Part shown: piece by piece, positions 17,580 to 26,387 of the stretch | Layout of the letters: each line of letters starts with the position of its first letter | Numbering within the stretch: the first letter of the stretch is position 1 | From: Pedobacter sp. B4-66 | Lineage (GTDB): Bacteria; Bacteroidota; Bacteroidia; Sphingobacteriales; Sphingobacteriaceae | Length of the DNA stretch: 64,000 bases | Reading direction: 5' to 3' | NCBI RefSeq assembly: GCF_018492665.1 | Contig: NZ_JAFVME010000005.1 | Location: 434,001 to 498,000, forward strand | The notes under the pieces: generated by a model | What the model was told of the DNA's origin: nothing | The model's input: only the letters and a program-made list of their open reading frames with translations | Databases searched by the model: none | Program-made: the position numbers and the translations under genes

Positions 17580-19388
17580 CTACTTACTTAGCGGAACAAG
17601 CCTTATGTTTTTCAAATTCATAACCCCTAAACCCGGTTTAGAAAGCGCCTTCACCAATATCGTATTTGTTCCTTTTTTAGAAATCACTGCCGTTCCCATA
17701 TCCCATTCCTTATAAGCGCTCCAACTGTTTTCAGTGCCTTTAACAACACCCGGAAGGGTGGTTTTACCCAGGCTAACCGCAATCTTAGATCCTGCGGAAG
17801 CATCCGTACAAGCAGTGCTCAGAATCACTTTGTATTTGCCCGGCTGCGTAACATTCACATTCCATGTTACGGTAGCATCCTGAGCAGTCCAGCTGTGTAA
17901 TATTGCTTGTTCGCCAACCGACAGTGCGATGCCTCCTGTCAATATTGCATCACCGGCCAATAATTTAAACGAACCATCTTCCTCAGGAAATATACCCTGA
18001 GCAACAAGAGAAGTTCCTGTTACATCTAACGCTATAACTGTTGCAGCGTCATTTTTAAACGCCTTATTGCTTACATCTATAAACAAACCACGTTCGTTAG
18101 CCTCTACCTTTAATGGAGTCTTAGAGCCATCTGCAAGGAAATATGCCTGAGGTATCACCCCTTTATCCGGAGCAAATGGAACGTGTAATTTGTTATTTTC
18201 CGGCCAGTTAAATACGTGCAAAAAGAACTTACCCGGTTTGGTAGTAATGCGACCCCAATTAACCTTGCCAATGGTATTGGCTCTTGAACCATAAATAGCC
18301 TCTCCATTTACGTTCATCCAGTTGCCGATGCCATGCATTAAGTCGATGCTTTTCGCCGGAATAGTACCATCTGCCATCGGCCCAACATTTAGCAAATAGT
18401 TGCCGCCTTTAGAAACAATGTCTATCATATTATGAACCAATTCCGTTTCTGTATGCCAGCGCTGGTTGTTTTTGCTATATCCCCAGGTACCATTCATAGT
18501 CATGCACGATTCCCAGTCCATACCCTTGAAACCCGATTCCGGGATAAACTGTTCAGGCGTTACCAGGTCTCCGTTTGCACGAGTGTATTCACTATTGTGC
18601 TCAAAAGCATACAAGCGGTTGTTCATAATGATGTTTGGATGGTGCTTTTTCACCATGGCTACTAAATCTTTAGCGCCCCACTTTTCGCCCTGAATCTCTT
18701 TAGAGCTGTAATCCCACCATACCACATCAATAGGGCCATAGTTTGAGAACATCTCTTCGGCTTGTTTGTGCATGTACTCAACATATTTTGCGTTATCGCG
18801 AGTGTCGTTTTTTACACCTGCAGGTGAGGGTAAACCATGCTCTACGTAAGCATCAGGATGGTGCCAGTCTATCAATGAAAAATAAACCCCAACACGAAGC
18901 CCTTGTTCATGTAAAGCGTTTACAATTTCACGAAACAAATCTCTGCCAGTTACATCCATTCCATCAAAAGTGGTGGTTTTGCTATCATGCAGGGCGAAAC
19001 CTTCGTGGTGTCTGCTGGTGAAAATAACGTATCTGCAACCAGCGTCTTTAGCTGTTTTTGCCCATTCTCTGGCAAAGTCTTTTTTTGGTTTAAAAAGAGG
19101 TTTTAGTCGAGCTTCGTAGATATCAGCTGGTACGTTTGCCATGCTTTGGATCCACTCAACACAGCCTTCGTAATCTTTGCCATCCCACTCTCCGGCTGCA
19201 CCACTGTACAGTCCCCAGTGTACGAACATGCCAAAGTGGGCATCTCTGAACCATCGCATTCTTGCGTCTCTTATGGCTTCCGGTTCTTCGGCATTGGCGG
19301 TAAGGCCTTCTTTAACCTGTGCATTGCTTGCTGTGTACGGCAAAATCAGGCCGACGAGCATACTTAACTTTAAGAAAGTTTTCTTCAT
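17580..19388 (-). CDS. GH29 alpha-L-fucosidase with C-terminal binding domain
   Basis: This 602-residue secreted enzyme has a Sec signal of about 23 residues ending SNAQ. The GH29 barrel shows FGMFVHWGLYS (His57), SRHHEGF (His127-His128) and the nucleophile in DVVWWDYSS (Asp226). The segment TPEQFIPE to TWGYSKNNQ (about 277-306) is where the acid/base glutamate lies in related enzymes, and SKGGNYLLNVGPMADG is the family signature. It should release alpha-linked fucose from glycans in the periplasm or at the surface. Residues about 480-602 form an extra beta-sandwich (TWNVNVTQPGKYKVILS) that looks like a binding module. It is convergent to the SusCD operon and may work with it, but it is a single transcription unit. 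Confidence 0.93.
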   Translation of the reverse strand: MKKTFLKLSMLVGLILPYTASNAQVKEGLTANAEEPEAIRDARMRWFRDAHFGMFVHWGLYSGAAGEWDGKDYEGCVEWIQSMANVPADIYEARLKPLFKPKKDFAREWAKTAKDAGCRYVIFTSRHHEGFALHDSKTTTFDGMDVTGRDLFREIVNALHEQGLRVGVYFSLIDWHHPDAYVEHGLPSPAGVKNDTRDNAKYVEYMHKQAEEMFSNYGPIDVVWWDYSSKEIQGEKWGAKDLVAMVKKHHPNIIMNNRLYAFEHNSEYTRANGDLVTPEQFIPESGFKGMDWESCMTMNGTWGYSKNNQRWHTETELVHNMIDIVSKGGNYLLNVGPMADGTIPAKSIDLMHGIGNWMNVNGEAIYGSRANTIGKVNWGRITTKPGKFFLHVFNWPENNKLHVPFAPDKGVIPQAYFLADGSKTPLKVEANERGLFIDVSNKAFKNDAATVIALDVTGTSLVAQGIFPEEDGSFKLLAGDAILTGGIALSVGEQAILHSWTAQDATVTWNVNVTQPGKYKVILSTACTDASAGSKIAVSLGKTTLPGVVKGTENSWSAYKEWDMGTAVISKKGTNTILVKALSKPGLGVMNLKNIRLVPLSK

Positions 19389-19422
19389 TGTTTTGGTTGG
19401 TTTTGTTAGGTTTTTAGGTTAC

Positions 19423-19441
19423 CAAAATGCGGTGCATTTTG
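19423..19441 (-). other. Inverted repeat in the 5' region of the fucosidase gene
   Basis: CAAAATGC (19423-19430) and GCATTTTG (19434-19441) are exact inverted copies with a 3-base spacer, 35 bases upstream of the fucosidase start. It could be an operator or an mRNA hairpin. I cannot assign a regulator. Confidence 0.4.
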
Positions 19442-19625
19442 AAGGGATTAAGATAAAGAAATCATTTAAGTCATCCCATAAAATAGTTGACCCTACAAGA
19501 CATGTTTTTTCCCGTTAAAGAGGTTGATGCCTCAATAAATAGGTGTAAACTTTTAGATTTTTATAGCAGTATAACGCTGAAATTATCTACCTGTTAAATC
19601 TTTAATTTAACTAAGAAAATAAGAG

Positions 19626-20357
19626 CTATACTCTAATGTATAAATATAGTATGGCCGCGAGTGTACAGCCGATAATAGGTCCAATTACAGGTATCCATGC
19701 ATAACCCCAATTGTTTCCGCCTTTGCCGGCTACGGGTAGTATGGCGTGCATAATTCGTGGGCCAAGGTCTCTTGCCGGATTAATGGCATAGCCTGTGGTG
19801 CCGCCAAGCGACAGTCCGATTACCCAAACAAGGAAGGCTACTGGCAAAGCGCCAAGAGAGCCTAATCCAATTGGGGATTTATCCGAGCCTAATGAAGCAT
19901 CGGTGAAATGAAATATCACAAAAATCAATACGAAAGTGCCTATTATCTCACTAATCAGGTTCGAAATCGTATTTGGGATGGCAGGAGCTGTGCAAAAGGT
20001 AGCATGTTTTAACCCTTTGTCTTCAGTGCCTTTATAAAAGTCTTTAAATAGAAGCCACACGAGGGTAGAGCCAATCATTGCCCCGATAAACTGAGCGGCA
20101 ATATAGGTTGGTGCATCAGCCCAGCTAAACTTTCCTGCAATGGCTAATCCGATGGTTACGGCAGGGTTGAGGTGCGCGCCACTATATGGGCCGGCAACAA
20201 CAACGCCTACAAAAACGGCCAAACCCCATGCTGTAGTAATTACCATCCAGCCGCTATTGTTTCCTTTAGTTCCGGTTAAAACCACATTGGCAACAACGCT
20301 ATTGCCTAATAAAATCAAAAACATAGTGCCAAGGACTTCGGCTATAAATGGAGACAT
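19626..20357 (-). CDS. glpF: Glycerol uptake facilitator (aquaglyceroporin)
   Basis: This 243-residue integral membrane channel has six hydrophobic helices and the two pore motifs AHLNPAVT (about residue 60) and AINPARDLGPR (about 195). The Asp after the second NPA is typical of the glycerol-conducting branch and not of water-only aquaporins. It lets glycerol diffuse into the cell. It follows glpK on the same strand with 26 bases between the genes, so glycerol is trapped by phosphorylation as it enters. No glpD (glycerol-3-phosphate dehydrogenase) lies in this window. Confidence 0.95.
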   Translation of the reverse strand: MSPFIAEVLGTMFLILLGNSVVANVVLTGTKGNNSGWMVITTAWGLAVFVGVVVAGPYSGAHLNPAVTIGLAIAGKFSWADAPTYIAAQFIGAMIGSTLVWLLFKDFYKGTEDKGLKHATFCTAPAIPNTISNLISEIIGTFVLIFVIFHFTDASLGSDKSPIGLGSLGALPVAFLVWVIGLSLGGTTGYAINPARDLGPRIMHAILPVAGKGGNNWGYAWIPVIGPIIGCTLAAILYLYIRV

Positions 20358-20383
20358 GAGGATAGGATTAAGTTATTATTTAG

Positions 20384-21874
20384 TTAATTTTCTGCGTATG
20401 CTTTTGCTGCTTTTACAGCTCTATTCCACCCTTTTATACGCTCTTCGATATTTTTAGCTTCTCCGGCGTTAAAGCTTTTGTCTATTTTCCACTGGCCGCT
20501 AATGTCGTCCATGCTGCTCCAATAGTCTACTGCCAAACCTGCCAGATATGCGGCGCCTAAGGCGGTAACTTCGGTAACCTGAGGCCTGATTACTGTCGTA
20601 TCTAGCACGTCGGCCTGAAATTGCATTAGTATATCGTTGGCAGTTGCACCACCATCTACTCGTAGTTCTTTAATTTTTAGTCCGGAGTCTGCTTCCATGG
20701 CTTTTAAAACTTCCATGGTTTGGAAAGCGATGCTTTCGATGGCTGCGCGGGCAAGGTGAGCCGCGTTTGTACCTCTGGTTATACCGGTGATAGTGCCTCT
20801 GGCATCCTGATTCCAATGAGGTGCGCCAAGTCCGGCGAAGGCGGGAACGAGGTACACTCCGCCAGTATCTGCTACTTTTAAGGCTAGCTTTTCTACATCG
20901 GCCGATGCCTTAATTAAGCCTAGTCCGTCTCGGAGCCATTGCACAACAGCGCCACCTATAAAAATACTGCCCTCTAATGCATATTGTACTTTGCCGTTTA
21001 TTTTCCAGGCGATGGTCGTTACGAGGTTGTTTTGCGAGGAGATGGGTTTATCGCCAATGTTCATGAGCATAAAACAGCCTGTGCCGTATGTGTTTTTTAC
21101 CATGCCTACCTCAGTGCACATTTGTCCAAAAAGGGCGGCTTGTTGGTCGCCGGCTATGCCTGCAATAGGTATTTTGGCAGCAAGTACATTGCCTGTGGTT
21201 TCTCCGTAAACTTCGCTTGACGATTTAACTTCGGGAAGGATATTGCGGGGAATATTGAAAAATTGAAGTAATTCCTGATCCCACTCTAGGGTGTGGATGT
21301 TGTAAATCATGGTTCTTGATGCATTGGTTACATCAGTTACATGGATTCTGCCATCGGTTAGTTTCCATATTAACCAGGAGTCTATGGTTCCAAAGGCGAG
21401 GTTTCCGGCTTCGGCTTTTTCTCTGGCGCCGGGAACGTTGTCTAGTATCCACCTGATTTTTGTGGCCGAGAAATAGGCATCTATAATGAGTCCTGTTTTT
21501 TCTTGTACGCTTTTGGCGAGGCCTTTTGCTTTTAGTTCATCGCAGTAGGCAGAGGTGCGTCTGTCTTGCCAAACGATGGCGTTACAAAGGGGCTCTCCTG
21601 TGGTTTTATCCCATAATACGGTGGTTTCACGCTGATTGGTAATGCCTATGGCAGCTATATCGTTAGGGGTGATGCCTGCTTTTACGATGGCTTCGGTAGC
21701 TACTGCAACTTGGGTAGACCAGATCTCTGTCGCATTATGCTCTACCCAGCCTGGCTGAGGGTATATCTGCTGAAATTCTCTTTGTGCAATTGAAACAATG
21801 GTTCCTTGTTTATTAAAGACAATCGCCCTCGAACTTGTAGTCCCCTGATCAAAGGATAGAATATACTTGCTCAT
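20384..21874 (-). CDS. glpK: Glycerol kinase
   Basis: This 496-residue FGGY-family kinase converts glycerol and ATP to sn-glycerol 3-phosphate in the cytoplasm. It has the N-terminal phosphate-binding motif [14 protein letters not shown], the glycerol-contact INQRETT (Arg-Glu), [26 protein letters not shown] and the C-terminal ATP-site [22 protein letters not shown]. Its length matches the usual 495-505 residues and no key residue is missing. It is the first gene of a glpK-glpF unit. A perfect 22-bp palindrome lies 115 bases upstream and is the best candidate operator. Confidence 0.97.
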   Translation of the reverse strand: MSKYILSFDQGTTSSRAIVFNKQGTIVSIAQREFQQIYPQPGWVEHNATEIWSTQVAVATEAIVKAGITPNDIAAIGITNQRETTVLWDKTTGEPLCNAIVWQDRRTSAYCDELKAKGLAKSVQEKTGLIIDAYFSATKIRWILDNVPGAREKAEAGNLAFGTIDSWLIWKLTDGRIHVTDVTNASRTMIYNIHTLEWDQELLQFFNIPRNILPEVKSSSEVYGETTGNVLAAKIPIAGIAGDQQAALFGQMCTEVGMVKNTYGTGCFMLMNIGDKPISSQNNLVTTIAWKINGKVQYALEGSIFIGGAVVQWLRDGLGLIKASADVEKLALKVADTGGVYLVPAFAGLGAPHWNQDARGTITGITRGTNAAHLARAAIESIAFQTMEVLKAMEADSGLKIKELRVDGGATANDILMQFQADVLDTTVIRPQVTEVTALGAAYLAGLAVDYWSSMDDISGQWKIDKSFNAGEAKNIEERIKGWNRAVKAAKAYAEN

Positions 21875-21989
21875 ACGTTATATTTGGAATAATATGTAAT
21901 TAAACGTAAGTATAAGAAATCATTATCGAAAGTAAAAGGAAGTGATGTGCAATTATTTTGATTTGTTTATGCCGGGAAAGGCAGGAGTT

Positions 21990-22011
21990 TTTGTATCAAA
22001 TTTGATACAAA
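21990..22011. promoter_or_regulatory. Perfect 22-bp palindrome upstream of glpK
   Basis: The left half TTTGTATCAAA (21990-22000) is followed directly by its exact reverse complement TTTGATACAAA (22001-22011). It lies in the 297-base space between glpK (minus strand) and a barrel-protein gene (plus strand). Its form suits a dimeric regulator of the glycerol genes, for example of the CRP/FNR or GlpR type. The regulator is inferred, not shown. Confidence 0.6.
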
Positions 22012-22171
22012 TTATAGGGTTTACTCATTAATTCTCTTAAAATAATTGTGGGTAAAATGAATGTTGTAACAAGTTTTAAATGGATGGTTGCCAAGGTTTA
22101 AAGGTTGTAAAGGTGTAGTTTTCTAAAAGTTGGCACATTTCTTTCAGGTGGTCAGGAAAAAACTACACAAA

Positions 22172-22786
22172 ATGAAGAAATTAATTGTTTTGGCCATAGG
22201 CCTATTTGTAGCCGGTGCAGCAAATGCACAGAGCCCAATCAGATTGGGTGTCAAGGGCGGTTTAAACTTATCGAACATTGTTAAAGGTGACGGTAATAAT
22301 GATTTTAAAACAAAAGTTAATCCTGGTTTTAATGCCGGTATTACTTTGGATATCAATTTGATAAAAGGATTGGCATTTACTCCGGAGTTATTGTATTCGA
22401 CAAAAGGGTATAAAGCAGAAACTGCTTTTGGTGATTTTACTCAGACTACTCACTTTATTGATGTGCCTATTTTAGCGACTATTAATGTTGGTGGTTCAGG
22501 ACTTAATTTAGTTGTTGGTCCTCAGGTATCTTTCCTTACTTCTACTAAAAACAAGTTTGAAAACGGATTTGGATCTGGTGAAGAAACAATCATCGAAGAT
22601 AAATCAGATAGATTTAAGAAGAGTTTGGTTGGCGGTGTAATTGGTTTCAGGTTTGATGTAACTGATAAAGTAGATTTACATGGCCGTTATTCATTGGATT
22701 TCCAAAAGAACAATGAGAACGGATCGAAAGAAACTCCTGAATATAAAAACCAGGTGTTTTCGGTTGGATTGGGATTGAAATTCTAA
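22172..22786 (+). CDS. Outer membrane beta-barrel (PorT-like porin family) protein
   Basis: This 204-residue protein has a Sec signal MKKLIVLAIGLFVAGAANAQ. The ATG at 22172 is preferred over an upstream TTG at 22130 because it starts the signal peptide. The mature part is an eight-strand-like barrel: RLGVKGGLNLSNI at the front, LLYSTKGYKAET, LNLVVGPQVSFL and a final strand ending VFSVGLGLKF. It belongs to the OMP_b-brl_2/PorT-like group common in Bacteroidota. A role in envelope integrity or small-ligand binding is possible, but nothing specific is shown. It is paralogous to the next gene and is followed by a strong terminator. Confidence 0.85.
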   Translation: MKKLIVLAIGLFVAGAANAQSPIRLGVKGGLNLSNIVKGDGNNDFKTKVNPGFNAGITLDINLIKGLAFTPELLYSTKGYKAETAFGDFTQTTHFIDVPILATINVGGSGLNLVVGPQVSFLTSTKNKFENGFGSGEETIIEDKSDRFKKSLVGGVIGFRFDVTDKVDLHGRYSLDFQKNNENGSKETPEYKNQVFSVGLGLKF

Positions 22787-22828
22787 GACTTTACTTTTTT
22801 AGAGAGAGACGGTATCGTTTTATAGAGG

Positions 22829-22861
22829 GCCTGTATCATTAAATGATACAGGCTTTTTTTG
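22829..22861 (+). terminator. Rho-independent terminator after first barrel gene
   Basis: A 12-bp perfect stem GCCTGTATCATT (22829-22840) pairs with AATGATACAGGC (22842-22853) and is followed by a run of eight T. Confidence 0.9.
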
Positions 22862-23095
22862 TGGCCTGCTTTAGCAAATTGATTGGGCTGATCTTATGAT
22901 AGTGTCTCAAATCGGAGACACACTTAATAGGGTCGCTTATAGAGGTTTGCTTGGCATTGTTTCTTGTCGTTGGTTTGTAGTTAATTGTCAGAAAATAAGT
23001 GAGTTATTGTGTTTGTCGCTTTGCTCTGAAGCCTTGTTTTTGGTTTCTTTGGCATGGTTATTACAATAGACTCCATGAATTTTAAATAGAAAATT
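22862..23095. other. Intergenic space with an inverted repeat of unknown role
   Basis: No ORF is credible here. The notable element is GTGTCTC (22902-22908), six bases, GAGACAC (22915-22921), an exact 7-bp inverted repeat without a T-run. It lies 175 bases before the next barrel gene, so it may be an operator. I see no second copy in the window. Confidence 0.35.
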
Positions 23096-23740
23096 ATGAA
23101 AAAATTATTCATTATAGCCCTAGGATTAACAGTAACTAGCTTCGCTTTTGAGGCAAAAGCACAGACTTCACAGTCGGCTGCAAATGATCAAATGAAGTTC
23201 GGTATCAGGGCAGGTGCTAACTTGATGAACATGGGGAAATTTCAGTTTGCCGATAAGGATTATGCAACAGATTCAAAAGTTGGATTTCAGGCGGGTGTTT
23301 ATGGCGATTTACCTTTAGGTGGTGGATTTGCTTTCTTGCCGGAAGTAATGTTCATCCAAAAAGGAGCTAAGTTAAGTGAGTCGGTTGCCGGAAATACAGT
23401 AGATTTTGATACGAAAGTATCTTATATCGATGTTCCGATATTAGTTGGATATAAGGCAACGCCAGAGTTAACTGTATTTGCAGGGCCTCAGGTATCATTT
23501 TTGCTTTCTCAAAAATCGACAGGTTTAATTAATGATGATGCTCAGGCAGAATCGACAGACACAGAGAATTTTAGTAAGTCGTTGGCTGGTGCTGCGGTTG
23601 GTTTAGGGTATAGTATCACACCGAATATTAATGTGAATGCCAGATATATGATGGACTTTCAGAAGGCTCTTAAGGATGACGTGAATCAGGATAAAATAAA
23701 GAATAAAGGATTTGCATTGTCATTAGGGTATAGTTTCTAG
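23096..23740 (+). CDS. Outer membrane beta-barrel (PorT-like porin family) protein
   Basis: This 214-residue protein has a Sec signal ending FEAKAQ. The mature protein shows the same pattern as the gene at 22172: FGIRAGANLMNM, FLPEVMFIQKGAKL, VSYIDVPILVGYKA, LTVFAGPQVSFL and a last strand GFALSLGYSF. The shared GPQVSFL block and equal length indicate a tandem duplication with divergence. It probably sits in the outer membrane; its function is not known. Each copy appears to have its own promoter region, since a terminator separates them. Confidence 0.85.
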   Translation: MKKLFIIALGLTVTSFAFEAKAQTSQSAANDQMKFGIRAGANLMNMGKFQFADKDYATDSKVGFQAGVYGDLPLGGGFAFLPEVMFIQKGAKLSESVAGNTVDFDTKVSYIDVPILVGYKATPELTVFAGPQVSFLLSQKSTGLINDDAQAESTDTENFSKSLAGAAVGLGYSITPNINVNARYMMDFQKALKDDVNQDKIKNKGFALSLGYSF

Positions 23741-23810
23741 ATAAACTTACCTTTTTTGAAGGGTAAGTGAAACTAATTGAGCCATTTGTGAAGAAATTGA
23801 AAAATTGAAT

Positions 23811-23828
23811 GTAACTTTGAAAAGTTAC
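23811..23828. promoter_or_regulatory. Palindrome overlapping a possible promoter -7 element
   Basis: GTAACTTT (23811-23818), GA, AAAGTTAC (23821-23828) is an exact inverted repeat. It contains TAACTTTG, a match to the Bacteroidota -7 consensus TAnnTTTG. It could be an operator that blocks its own promoter. Downstream there are about 160 bases before a terminator, then the GH3 gene. Confidence 0.4.
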
Positions 23829-23961
23829 GAAAACAGATGATTTGTTTTCTTACTAGACTTCAAAAAAAGATAATTAGTAAAAGCTATATAAACAATTGCG
23901 AAAGCAATAAAAATATGAATCCCGAATTGTGTGTGAGGATAATATTCCTATTTAACCTTAG

Positions 23962-23990
23962 AAAAGCATCCTGTATAGGATGCTTTTTTT
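23962..23990 (+). terminator. Terminator 33 bases upstream of the GH3 gene
   Basis: AAAAGCATCC (23962-23971) pairs with GGATGCTTTT (23978-23987), with T-run to 23990. It would end transcripts starting near 23824, or read-through from the barrel gene. A further promoter-like TAACTTTG follows directly at 23992-23999. Confidence 0.8.
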
Positions 23991-24023
23991 ATAACTTTGA
24001 AATTTAAACAATCTACTGCCATA

Positions 24024-25730
24024 ATGAACGTTAAACATCTCTTGATTGCTACTTCCTTATTATCTGTCTCAGTATCCTCAATTAAGGCTCAAAAGAAATC
24101 TTATCTACAAACACTTACTGAAAAGAATGAATGGGTTGATTCTGTTTTCAATAAGCTGAACAGACGTCAGAAAATTGCGCAGATGTTCTTTGTAAGGGCG
24201 CATACCAATTTAGGAAAAGCATACGAAGACTCGATTGCCAATGTGATTAAAAAGGAACATATTGGTGGGTTGGTGTTCTTTCAGGGAGGTCCTGGCAGGC
24301 AAGCGATTCTAACGAATCAGTATCAGTCTATATCAAGAGTGCCTTTATTGATTGCTTCTGACGGAGAGTGGGGTTTGGGCATGCGTTTAGATAGCACCAT
24401 TTCTTATCCTTATCAAATGGCTTTAGGAGCGATTCAGGATAAAGAGCTGATTTATAAAATGGGATTGGAAGTGGCTAAGGATTACAAACGCATCGGAATG
24501 CACATGAATTTGGCGCCTGATGTTGATGTAAATAATAATCCTAAAAATCCGGTGATAAACTACCGCTCTTTTGGAGAGAATAAATACAACGTAGCCACAA
24601 AGGCAGGCGAATATATGAGGGGAATGCAGGATGGTGGCTTGCTGGTTAGTCTTAAACATTTTCCGGGGCATGGCGATACTGATGTGGATTCTCATTATGA
24701 TCTCCCTCAGCTTAAGTTTACCAAAGCGCGTTTGGATAGTTTGGAGATTTATCCTTTTAGAGAATTAATTCGTCAGGGTGCTGCGGGTGTAATGATTGCA
24801 CACATGAATATTCCGGCATTGGATAATACGCCAAATATGCCTTCTACATTGTCTAAGCCTATTGTTACAGGTATTTTAAAGCAAGAACTTGGTTTTAAAG
24901 GTTTAATTATTTCTGATGCCATGGGCATGAAAGGGGTGGTTAAATACTTTAAAGATGGAGAGGCTGATGTAATGGGTGTTATTGCAGGTAACGACATTCT
25001 TGAACTTTCAGAAAATAGTGACAGAGCAATAAAGCTGGTTCGTAAAGCGGTTAGGCAAGACAGGATCAGCATGGATAGAATTGACGAAAGCGTTAAGAAA
25101 ATCCTTACTGCTAAATATTGGGCAGGTTTAAGTGTTCGCGATTCTATAAATGAAAGAAACGTGCTTGCGGATGTAAACAGACCGGGTAGTCAGGTGTTGT
25201 TGCAGAAGCTAGCGGATGCTTCTATGACGCTGTTAAGAGGTAAAGCAAACATTAGTCGTTTGTCTAAAGACAGAAGAACGGTGATCATTAGTTTGGGAAC
25301 TCCGGGTGTTACCGAGTTTCAACGAGATTTAGGTGCTTATTATAAAAACTCAGTATTCTATACCTTAGACAGAAATGCCAATGCTGCGGCTATTGCAAAG
25401 GTTTTAAGATATATCAATGTTTTTGATCAGGTAATTATAGGTATTCATGATACCCGCATCAGGCCTGGTAATGGCATCATTTTAAGTAATGATTTGAAGA
25501 TGTTTATTAAGGATATGTCGCTAAGTAATGCAGTTTTTGTTTTGTTTGCTAATCCTTACAACCTATCGGCATTGCCGGGCCTTGAAAACAGTAAGGGATT
25601 AATCTTGGCTTATCAGAAAGAAGATTTCATGCAAAAGGCAGCCGCATCTGTAATTAAGAATCAGTTGGTTCCTACAGGGAGACTGCCCGTTACTGTGAAT
25701 TCGTTCTTTAAGTATGGCGACAAAGAATAA
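24024..25730 (+). CDS. Secreted GH3 beta-N-acetylhexosaminidase-type glycosidase
   Basis: This 568-residue protein uses the ATG at 24024, giving a Sec signal ending SIKAQ; a TTG at 23997 is less likely. It is a family 3 glycoside hydrolase of the NagZ-like branch. The motif LKHFPGHGDTDVDSHYDLP near residue 210 carries the His of the catalytic His/Asp dyad, and LIISDAMGMKGVV near 297 carries the nucleophilic Asp. The C-terminal 200 residues form the second alpha/beta domain (RTVIISLGTPG, FVLFANPYNLSAL). Many Bacteroidota homologues carry an added beta-lactamase domain; this one does not. A likely substrate is beta-linked GlcNAc in peptidoglycan or host glycans. A promoter-like TAACTTTG lies at 23992-23999. 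Confidence 0.9.
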   Translation: MNVKHLLIATSLLSVSVSSIKAQKKSYLQTLTEKNEWVDSVFNKLNRRQKIAQMFFVRAHTNLGKAYEDSIANVIKKEHIGGLVFFQGGPGRQAILTNQYQSISRVPLLIASDGEWGLGMRLDSTISYPYQMALGAIQDKELIYKMGLEVAKDYKRIGMHMNLAPDVDVNNNPKNPVINYRSFGENKYNVATKAGEYMRGMQDGGLLVSLKHFPGHGDTDVDSHYDLPQLKFTKARLDSLEIYPFRELIRQGAAGVMIAHMNIPALDNTPNMPSTLSKPIVTGILKQELGFKGLIISDAMGMKGVVKYFKDGEADVMGVIAGNDILELSENSDRAIKLVRKAVRQDRISMDRIDESVKKILTAKYWAGLSVRDSINERNVLADVNRPGSQVLLQKLADASMTLLRGKANISRLSKDRRTVIISLGTPGVTEFQRDLGAYYKNSVFYTLDRNANAAAIAKVLRYINVFDQVIIGIHDTRIRPGNGIILSNDLKMFIKDMSLSNAVFVLFANPYNLSALPGLENSKGLILAYQKEDFMQKAAASVIKNQLVPTGRLPVTVNSFFKYGDKE

Positions 25731-26258
25731 TTACTTTGTTTTTTGTTCCTTATAAGTTGCAGGATCAACTGCTTTTGCAGTCCAGTTTTTCAAGAAATCG
25801 GTAACAGCTTTTACACTATGTCCTGTTTTCTTTTTCCCATTTGCATCTTTTTCATCTGTTTCTAGGTAAGAGGAATTTTGAGTGTGTAATAATTTCCCGT
25901 TTCCATCAAGTATTACAAAAACAGGGAATCCGAAGCGCTGAGGGAAGTTAAGACTAGCGAGTACAGCTTCGTTTTTGTTTTCGGCACTGTAGTTTACCAA
26001 CACAACCTCATAGTTATCGTTAATGAATTGTTTTAAGGCAGGAGTATTTTCTGCCATTTTATGGAAAGCTATGCACCAACCGCACCAGTTACCGCCGACT
26101 TGTACAAGCACATGTTTCCCTTCTTTTCTAGCCTTTGCTACTGCGCCATCAATATCAGCGCGGGCATTTGCCTTAGGGTCGTATACTTTTTTGTCTTGGG
26201 CACAGCTTGTGCCTACAGTTGCTATGGTAATAAGTAGTAGTAAGGCTATTCTTTTCAT
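25731..26258 (-). CDS. Thioredoxin-like envelope protein
   Basis: This 175-residue protein has an N-terminal signal with a possible lipobox (VGTSC, Cys19) or Sec cleavage after SCAQ. The thioredoxin fold carries the redox pair in GGNWCGWCIAF (Cys59-Gly-Trp-Cys62), followed by the cis-Pro segment RFGFPVFVILDGNGK. It resembles DUF255/thioredoxin_7-type proteins, which reduce or form disulfides in the periplasm. The partner is unknown. Its stop codon abuts the stop of the convergent GH3 gene with no base between them, so no separate terminator exists on either side. Confidence 0.85.
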   Translation of the reverse strand: MKRIALLLLITIATVGTSCAQDKKVYDPKANARADIDGAVAKARKEGKHVLVQVGGNWCGWCIAFHKMAENTPALKQFINDNYEVVLVNYSAENKNEAVLASLNFPQRFGFPVFVILDGNGKLLHTQNSSYLETDEKDANGKKKTGHSVKAVTDFLKNWTAKAVDPATYKEQKTK

Positions 26259-26387
26259 TGTTTAATAATTTAATTGCAAAATTATATAATAGTTAACATC
26301 AATTGTAATACCAATTTACTGTTCTCTAGTTTAATAGTAGATTTTATTTGTAGCGATATTTTTCTAAATAAGTTATAGCTTTACCTA

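Noticed and set aside
23837..24007. 56-codon open frame starting at an ATG before the GH3 gene
   Set aside because: It reads through the terminator stem and past the GH3 promoter-like box; the product has no recognisable feature and is probably chance.
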